Positions 5,962 to 9,988 of a stretch of 9,988 nt of DNA are shown here, piece after piece. Positions within the stretch are counted from its first letter, which is position 1; each line of letters begins with the position of its first letter. Below the pieces are notes generated by a model that was not told the origin of the DNA, did no database searches, and saw only the letters and a list, made by a program, of their open reading frames with translations. Position numbers and translations under genes: made by a program. This stretch comes from Actinomycetes bacterium (GTDB taxonomy: Bacteria > Actinomycetota > Actinomycetes > Actinomycetales > Cellulomonadaceae), in NCBI GenBank assembly GCA_023461115.1, contig JAEWOA010000302.1, forward strand, positions 1-9,988, read 5' to 3'.

Positions 5962-7395
5962 TCAGTCGTCGAGGTACGCGACGAGGGACGCCGCCAGGCC
6001 CGTGTACGACGACGGGCTGAGCGCCGCCAAGCGCTCCTCCACGTCGGCCGGCAGGCCGAGGCCCGCGACGAACTCGCGCATGTCGTCGGCAGTCAGCCGC
6101 CGCCCCCGCGTGAGCTCCTTGAGCCGCTCGTACGGGTTCTCCATGCCCTCGACGCCCGCGACCGACGCCGCGCGCATGGCCGACTGCACGGGCTCGCCCA
6201 GCACCTCCCAGTTCTGGTCGAGCTCACGGGCCAGCAGGGCCTCGTCGACCGCGAGCGCGCGCATGCCGCGCCGCACGTTGTCGATGGCCAGCAGGCTGTG
6301 GCCGAACGCGGGGCCGATGTTGCGCTGGGTCGTCGAGTCCGTGAGGTCGCGCTGCAGGCGGGACGTGACGAGGGTCGCGGCGAGCGTGTCCAGCAGCGCG
6401 CTCGAGATCTCGAGGTTGGCCTCGGCGTTCTCGAAGCGGATGGGGTTGACCTTGTGCGGCATGGTCGACGAGCCGGTCGCGCCCGCCACCGGGATCTGGA
6501 TGAACACGCCGCGGCTGATGTACGTCCACACGTCGGTGGCCAGGTTGTGCAGCACGCGGTTGAAGCGCGCGACGTCCGCGTACAGCTCGGCCTGCCAGTC
6601 GTGCGACTCGATCTGCGTGGTCAGCGGGTTCCACGTCAGGCCCAGGTGCTCGACGAAGGCCCTGGACACGGCCGGCCAGTCCGCGCCGGGCACCGCGACC
6701 GCGTGGGCGCCGTACGTGCCGGTGGCGCCGTTGAGCTTGCCCAGCACCTCGTCGGACTCGATGCGGCGCAGCTGCCGACGCAGCCGGTGCGCCACCACCG
6801 CGAGCTCCTTGCCGAGCGTCGTCGGCGTCGCGGGCTGGCCGTGCGTGAGCGCGAGCATCGGCTGCTCGGCGTGCTCACGGGCCAGCGCGGCAACCTCGTC
6901 GACAAGCCCGTGCGCCGCCGGGAGCCACACGTCGTGCACCGCGCCGCGCACCATGAGCGCGTACGACAGGTTGTTGATGTCCTCGCTGGTGCACGCGAAG
7001 TGGACCAGCTCGCCGACCTGCGGGAGCACGGTGTCGTCGCCGAGCACGCCCGGCGCGGCCTCGAGGCGGCGCTTGAGGAAGTACTCGACCGCCTTGACGT
7101 CGTGCACCGTGACGCGCTCGATCTCCGCGAGCTCGGCCACCTCCGCGGCGCCGAACGTCGCGACGACGTCGCGCAGGTAGCGCTGCTCGTCGTCGGACAG
7201 CTGAGGTGCGCCGGGGACCACGCTGTTCGTCGCCAGGTGGATCAGCCACTCGACCTCCACGTGCACGCGCTCGCGGTTGAGCGCGGCCTCCGAGAGATGG
7301 TCGACGAGCGGCGCGACCGCGGCGCGGTAGCGGCCGTCGAGCGGGCCGAGGGCGATGGGCGGGGTGACATCGGCGAGGCTGACGCGGGAGGTCAT
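5962..7395 (-). CDS. purB: Adenylosuccinate lyase (E. coli-type)
   Basis: PurB acts twice in purine synthesis: it splits SAICAR to AICAR plus fumarate, and adenylosuccinate to AMP plus fumarate. The ATG at 7395-7393 gives 477 residues, slightly longer than the roughly 456 of E. coli PurB, to which it aligns throughout by eye. Landmarks: GPLDGRYR (17-24), VHDVKAVEYFLK (97-108), HFACTSEDINNLSYAL (132-147), LTHGQPATPTTLGKE (183-197, His185 as general acid/base), GSSTMPHKVNPIRFENAE (308-325, the flexible loop with the catalytic Ser), QRDLTDSTTQRNIG (348-361) and ENPYERLKELTRGRR (419-433). Two further in-frame ATGs (7407 and 7404) precede the chosen one; no Shine-Dalgarno decides among them, and the family N-terminus favours 7395. 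It diverges from the DUF4129 gene. Confidence 0.97.
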   Translation of the reverse strand: MTSRVSLADVTPPIALGPLDGRYRAAVAPLVDHLSEAALNRERVHVEVEWLIHLATNSVVPGAPQLSDDEQRYLRDVVATFGAAEVAELAEIERVTVHDVKAVEYFLKRRLEAAPGVLGDDTVLPQVGELVHFACTSEDINNLSYALMVRGAVHDVWLPAAHGLVDEVAALAREHAEQPMLALTHGQPATPTTLGKELAVVAHRLRRQLRRIESDEVLGKLNGATGTYGAHAVAVPGADWPAVSRAFVEHLGLTWNPLTTQIESHDWQAELYADVARFNRVLHNLATDVWTYISRGVFIQIPVAGATGSSTMPHKVNPIRFENAEANLEISSALLDTLAATLVTSRLQRDLTDSTTQRNIGPAFGHSLLAIDNVRRGMRALAVDEALLARELDQNWEVLGEPVQSAMRAASVAGVEGMENPYERLKELTRGRRLTADDMREFVAGLGLPADVEERLAALSPSSYTGLAASLVAYLDD

Positions 7396-7525
7396 GCGCG
7401 CCATCATCCCAGGCGCACGCCGGCGGGCGGACACGGCGGGGTGATTCGCCCACGGCCCTCCCGCAATGTCAGCCGCGGTCGCTAGCGTGTGCCGGGCTCG
7501 GGCAGGCTGGACTCGCGAGGGGGCT
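7396..7525. promoter_or_regulatory. Divergent region between purB and the DUF4129-MoxR operon
   Basis: This 130-base gap must carry promoters for both directions. On the plus strand TAGCGT (7483-7488) fits a loose actinobacterial -10 (TAnnnT) and lies 38 bases before the ATG at 7526; no good -35 accompanies it. I see no riboswitch fold or clear operator. Called from layout more than from motifs. Confidence 0.3.
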
Positions 7526-8314
7526 ATGAAGCACGTCGAGGCGAGAGTGATGGCGCTGGGCGCGAGCGTGCTCGTGGTCCTCGCGGTGCTCGCCGGCGCG
7601 CTCGCGGGGCGCTGGCACCCCCAGCAGCGCCCGGACTACGGGTGGGGCGCGATCGAGCTGCCGATGCCGACGATGCCCGCAGTCTCCGAGCCCACGCCCA
7701 GCGCGACCCCGGTCACTGTGCCGTCCGAGTCGGAGCCGCTGCCGCCGTGGGTCACCGCGCTGCTGATCGTCGTCGCGCTCGTGCTCCTGTTCTTCCTGGG
7801 CCGGTGGGCCACCCGCAGGGTCCGCGCGTGGCTCGCCGAGCAGCGGCTCGCGGCCGACCAGGGCGGGCCCAGCGGCGAGTTCCGCGGCGCCATCGCGGAC
7901 CTCGCGATCCCCGCGCTCGACGACGCGCTCACGCACGCGGCCGACGCGCTCGACCGGCCAGACGTGCCACCGGGCGACGCCGTGATCGCCGCGTGGGTCG
8001 CGCTCGAGCACGCTGCCGAGCGCAGCGGGTTGGAGCGGGACCCGGCAGCCACCGCCACCGAGTTCACGCTCGAGCTGCTCGACGCCACGCAGGCCGACCC
8101 CGGCGCCTCGCGCACGTTGCTCGACCTCTACCTGGCCGCGCGGTACAGCGACCACCGGGTGACGCCCGCCGACGTCGAGGTGGCGCGCGGCGCGCTCGCG
8201 CAGATCACGCGGGGTGTGCGGCGGTCGCGGTCCGCCGACGAGACCGAGCCGGATGACGACACCGAGCCCGCTGACGAGAGCGAGCCCGACGACGAGAGCG
8301 AGGCGCTGCCGTGA
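7526..8314 (+). CDS. Membrane protein with a C-terminal DUF4129 domain
   Basis: It has 262 residues from the ATG at 7526, which has the ribosome site GAGGGGG a few bases upstream; an upstream in-frame ATG at 7466 lacks this support. A first membrane segment lies at about 10-28, followed by an extracytoplasmic Pro/Ser/Thr-rich linker (about 30-73) and a second segment at about 75-92. A basic cytoplasmic stretch (RWATRRVRAW, 93-102) then leads to the DUF4129-like domain (about 148-228), with the pattern AVIAAWVALEHAAERSGL (152-169) and LYLAARYSDHRVTPADV (201-217). The tail (235-262) is highly acidic, built from a six-residue repeat. DUF4129 proteins are often found with MoxR and DUF58 genes, as here; the biochemical role is not known. 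The stop overlaps the next GTG start by four bases, so the genes are translationally coupled. Confidence 0.85.
   Translation: MKHVEARVMALGASVLVVLAVLAGALAGRWHPQQRPDYGWGAIELPMPTMPAVSEPTPSATPVTVPSESEPLPPWVTALLIVVALVLLFFLGRWATRRVRAWLAEQRLAADQGGPSGEFRGAIADLAIPALDDALTHAADALDRPDVPPGDAVIAAWVALEHAAERSGLERDPAATATEFTLELLDATQADPGASRTLLDLYLAARYSDHRVTPADVEVARGALAQITRGVRRSRSADETEPDDDTEPADESEPDDESEALP
8237..8302 (+). repeat. 18-bp in-frame tandem repeat encoding an acidic tail
   Basis: Three and two-thirds units of 18 bases begin at 8237, 8255, 8273 and 8291, giving DETEPD, DDTEPA, DESEPD and DESE at the C-terminus of the DUF4129 protein. The unit length is a multiple of three, so copy-number change would keep the frame and the overlapping start of the next gene. 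Confidence 0.8.
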
Positions 8315-8868
8315 GGCGTTGGTGGCGTGCGGTGTGGCGTGAGGTCGTGGGCTTCGCCATCGGCTTCGCGGCGGCGTGGGTGCTCGTGGGCTGGCAGTGG
8401 TGGGCCTGCGTGATCGCCGGAGTCGCGGTCGTCGTCGGGGTGGTCGTCGGACGGCGGCTTCCCGACGAGGACGAGCCGCGGTGGGAGCGCGAGCGCCGCA
8501 GCCGCCGGGACGGCGCCCGCAGCGACCTGCAGGACCTCGCGTGGGCGATGGTCGGGCGGGACGGCCGCACCGGCGAGCGCACGCAGCGCCGCGTGCGGGA
8601 GATCGCTGCCGTCCGGTTGGCCCGCCACGGCGTCGATCTGGCCGACCCGGCGCAGGCCGCCGCCGCGCGCGAGCTCCTGGGCCAGCGCGCGCACGCCGCG
8701 ATCCTGCGCCGCCAGAGCCCGCTGCCGACCCTCGGCGACCTGCGGCACACCATCACCGTGCTCGAGCGGATCGGACCCGGTGGCGGACGCCCGACGTTCG
8801 TCGTCCGCGACCTCGACGCGCCACCTGACGAGAACCCGACCCCCAGCCCCGACCGGAGGACCGCATGA
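8311..8868 (+). CDS. Small membrane-anchored protein of unknown function in the MoxR cluster
   Basis: It has 185 residues from a GTG that overlaps the previous stop (GTGA, 8311-8314). A Trp-rich N-terminus (MRRWWRAVWR) leads into two closely spaced hydrophobic segments at about 11-27 and 31-47, probably a membrane hairpin, then a charged cytoplasmic part (50-185). LQDLAWAMVGRDGRTGERTQ (73-92) and RRVREIAAVRLARHGVDLAD (93-112) look helical; the end is Pro-rich. I do not recognise a named domain. Proteins of this size and layout sit between DUF4129 and MoxR genes in actinobacterial clusters, so a role as partner of the MoxR ATPase is likely by context only. Its stop overlaps the moxR start (ATGA). 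Confidence 0.82.
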   Translation: MRRWWRAVWREVVGFAIGFAAAWVLVGWQWWACVIAGVAVVVGVVVGRRLPDEDEPRWERERRSRRDGARSDLQDLAWAMVGRDGRTGERTQRRVREIAAVRLARHGVDLADPAQAAAARELLGQRAHAAILRRQSPLPTLGDLRHTITVLERIGPGGGRPTFVVRDLDAPPDENPTPSPDRRTA

Positions 8869-9863
8869 CCGAGACGCCTCACATCCAGCCGCTCAGCGCC
8901 GCCGAGGTCGCCGCGGCCGGACGGACCGTACTCGACGAGGTCGGCACCGTCGTCGTCGGCATGCGCGAGCCGTTGCAGGTCGCGCTCGCGGCGATCCTGG
9001 CCGGCGGGCACGTGCTGTTCGAGGACGTGCCCGGGCTCGGCAAGACGCTCGCCGCGCGGTCGCTCGCCACCGCGCTCGGGCTCGAGTTCCGCCGCGTGCA
9101 GTGCACGCCCGACCTCCTGCCGTCGGACATCACGGGCTCGTCGGTGTTCGACCCCGCGACGACGAGCTTCGAGTTCCGTCCCGGCCCGGTGTTCGCGGGA
9201 CTGCTGCTGGCCGACGAGATCAACCGCACCGCGCCCAAGACGCAGTCCGCGCTGCTCGAGGCGATGGCCGAGCGGCAGGTCACGGTCGACGGCGTGACGC
9301 GGCGGCTGCCGGAGCCGTTCCACGTCGTCGCGACCTCCAACCCCGTGGAGTACGAGGGCACGTACCCACTGCCCGAGGCGCAGCTCGACCGGTTCATGGT
9401 GCGGCTCGCGGTGGGCTACCCGGACCGCGGCGCCGAGGTCGACGTGCTGTCGCGCCGGCTCGAGCGCCGCCAGGAGGCCGCGCCCGTGCGGACCGTGGTG
9501 AACGCCCTGACGTTGCTCGCGATGCAGGCGGGGACCGAGGCCGTGTCCGTCGAGCCGGATGTCCTGGGGTACTGCGTGGACCTGGCCGCGGCGACTCGTC
9601 GGCACGAGGCGGTCGAGGTGGGCGCCTCTCCGCGTGGGTCGCAGGCGCTCGTGCTCGTCGCGCGCGGGCTCGCGGTGCTGCGTGGCCGCGACTTCGTCAC
9701 CCCCGAGGACGTCAAGGCGGTCGGCGTCGCGGCGCTCGCGCACCGCATCTCGCTCACGCCCCAGGCGTGGGCGTCCGGCCTCGCGCCGCAGAAGGTCGTC
9801 GAGGACGTGCTGCGGCACGTCCCGGGCCCCACGACGGCGCGACGGGTGGACGCGTCGGCATGA
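8865..9863 (+). CDS. MoxR family AAA+ ATPase
   Basis: A cytoplasmic AAA+ ATPase of the MoxR group, thought to remodel or mature partner proteins, often with the DUF58 or VWA proteins encoded beside it. It has 332 residues, the family length. Walker A is DVPGLGKT (54-61). The Walker B core is LLLADEIN (113-120). Between them are QCTPDLLPSDITGSSVF (79-95) and FRPGPVFAG (104-112), typical of MoxR. Sensor 1 is VVATSNP (154-160), followed by YPLPEAQLDRF (167-177) with the probable arginine finger at 176. Sensor 2 is GASPRGSQAL (253-262). The ribosome site GGAGGA (8855-8860) is strong. It overlaps by four bases both the gene before and the gene after. Confidence 0.96.
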   Translation: MTETPHIQPLSAAEVAAAGRTVLDEVGTVVVGMREPLQVALAAILAGGHVLFEDVPGLGKTLAARSLATALGLEFRRVQCTPDLLPSDITGSSVFDPATTSFEFRPGPVFAGLLLADEINRTAPKTQSALLEAMAERQVTVDGVTRRLPEPFHVVATSNPVEYEGTYPLPEAQLDRFMVRLAVGYPDRGAEVDVLSRRLERRQEAAPVRTVVNALTLLAMQAGTEAVSVEPDVLGYCVDLAAATRRHEAVEVGASPRGSQALVLVARGLAVLRGRDFVTPEDVKAVGVAALAHRISLTPQAWASGLAPQKVVEDVLRHVPGPTTARRVDASA

Positions 9864-9988
9864 CGACCCCCGACGGCGCGGCCGCCACGTGGACGCGCGC
9901 ACGCGGCGCGGCGATCACGGCCGTCGCGTGCGTCGTGCTGCTCGCGGCCGGCGTGCTGCTCGGGCGGCCCGAGGCCGCGGTGCTGGGC
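9860..9988 (+). CDS. Probable DUF58 protein, N-terminal fragment cut by the window end
   Basis: The ATG at 9860 overlaps the moxR stop (ATGA). The 43 visible residues have a short polar start (MTTPDGAAATWTRARG), a hydrophobic segment (about 17-34) and then GRPEAAVLG, which looks like the turn before a second membrane segment. This is the usual beginning of DUF58 proteins, and the DUF58 gene commonly follows moxR. The conserved part of the family is beyond the window, so the name rests on position and the N-terminal pattern. Confidence 0.7.
   Translation, partial: MTTPDGAAATWTRARGAAITAVACVVLLAAGVLLGRPEAAVLG

Overview
This is a very GC-rich actinobacterial stretch with C/G-ending codons, GTG starts, little Shine-Dalgarno signal at several genes, an actinobacterial-style heme locus and a MoxR/DUF58-type cluster. 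The protein style suggests a relative of Cellulomonas (Cellulomonadaceae, Micrococcales). That placement is an impression from sequence, not a search result.

Left part (1-4793): tetrapyrrole/heme synthesis. On the minus strand lie hemE (uroporphyrinogen decarboxylase), then with no gap a HemG/HemY-type coproporphyrinogen (protoporphyrinogen) oxidase, then after about 240 bases the N-terminal half of hemC (porphobilinogen deaminase), which runs off the window. hemA (glutamyl-tRNA reductase) diverges from hemE across only about 45 bases. Together they cover the committing step (HemA), the tetrapyrrole polymerase (HemC), the decarboxylase that makes coproporphyrinogen III (HemE) and the oxidase that follows (HemG).

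The most unusual feature is inside hemG. Two copies of a 76-bp palindromic element (1474-1549 and 2330-2405) lie in opposite orientation, are 67/76 identical, and are both translated in frame: one in an N-terminal extension, one in a loop between two beta strands. Both copies are free of stop codons in all six frames. Both have C-tracts on the left and G-tracts on the right that can form G-quadruplexes. This resembles, in principle, the protein-coding palindromic elements known from Rickettsia.

Middle part (4794-5961): hemA converges on an unrecognised 288-residue gene. Between them is a four-unit 19-bp tandem array that starts on the hemA stop codon. Upstream of the unknown gene is a cluster of short repeats that could be an operator.

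Right part (5962-9988): purB (adenylosuccinate lyase, E. coli-type) on the minus strand diverges from a plus-strand operon with 4-base stop/start overlaps: a DUF4129 membrane protein, a small membrane-anchored protein of unknown function, a MoxR AAA+ ATPase, and the start of what is probably a DUF58 protein. Such clusters are linked in general to envelope functions and chaperone-like ATPase activity.

There is no gene-free stretch longer than 300 bases. No tRNA, rRNA, CRISPR, insertion sequence or phage gene was seen.
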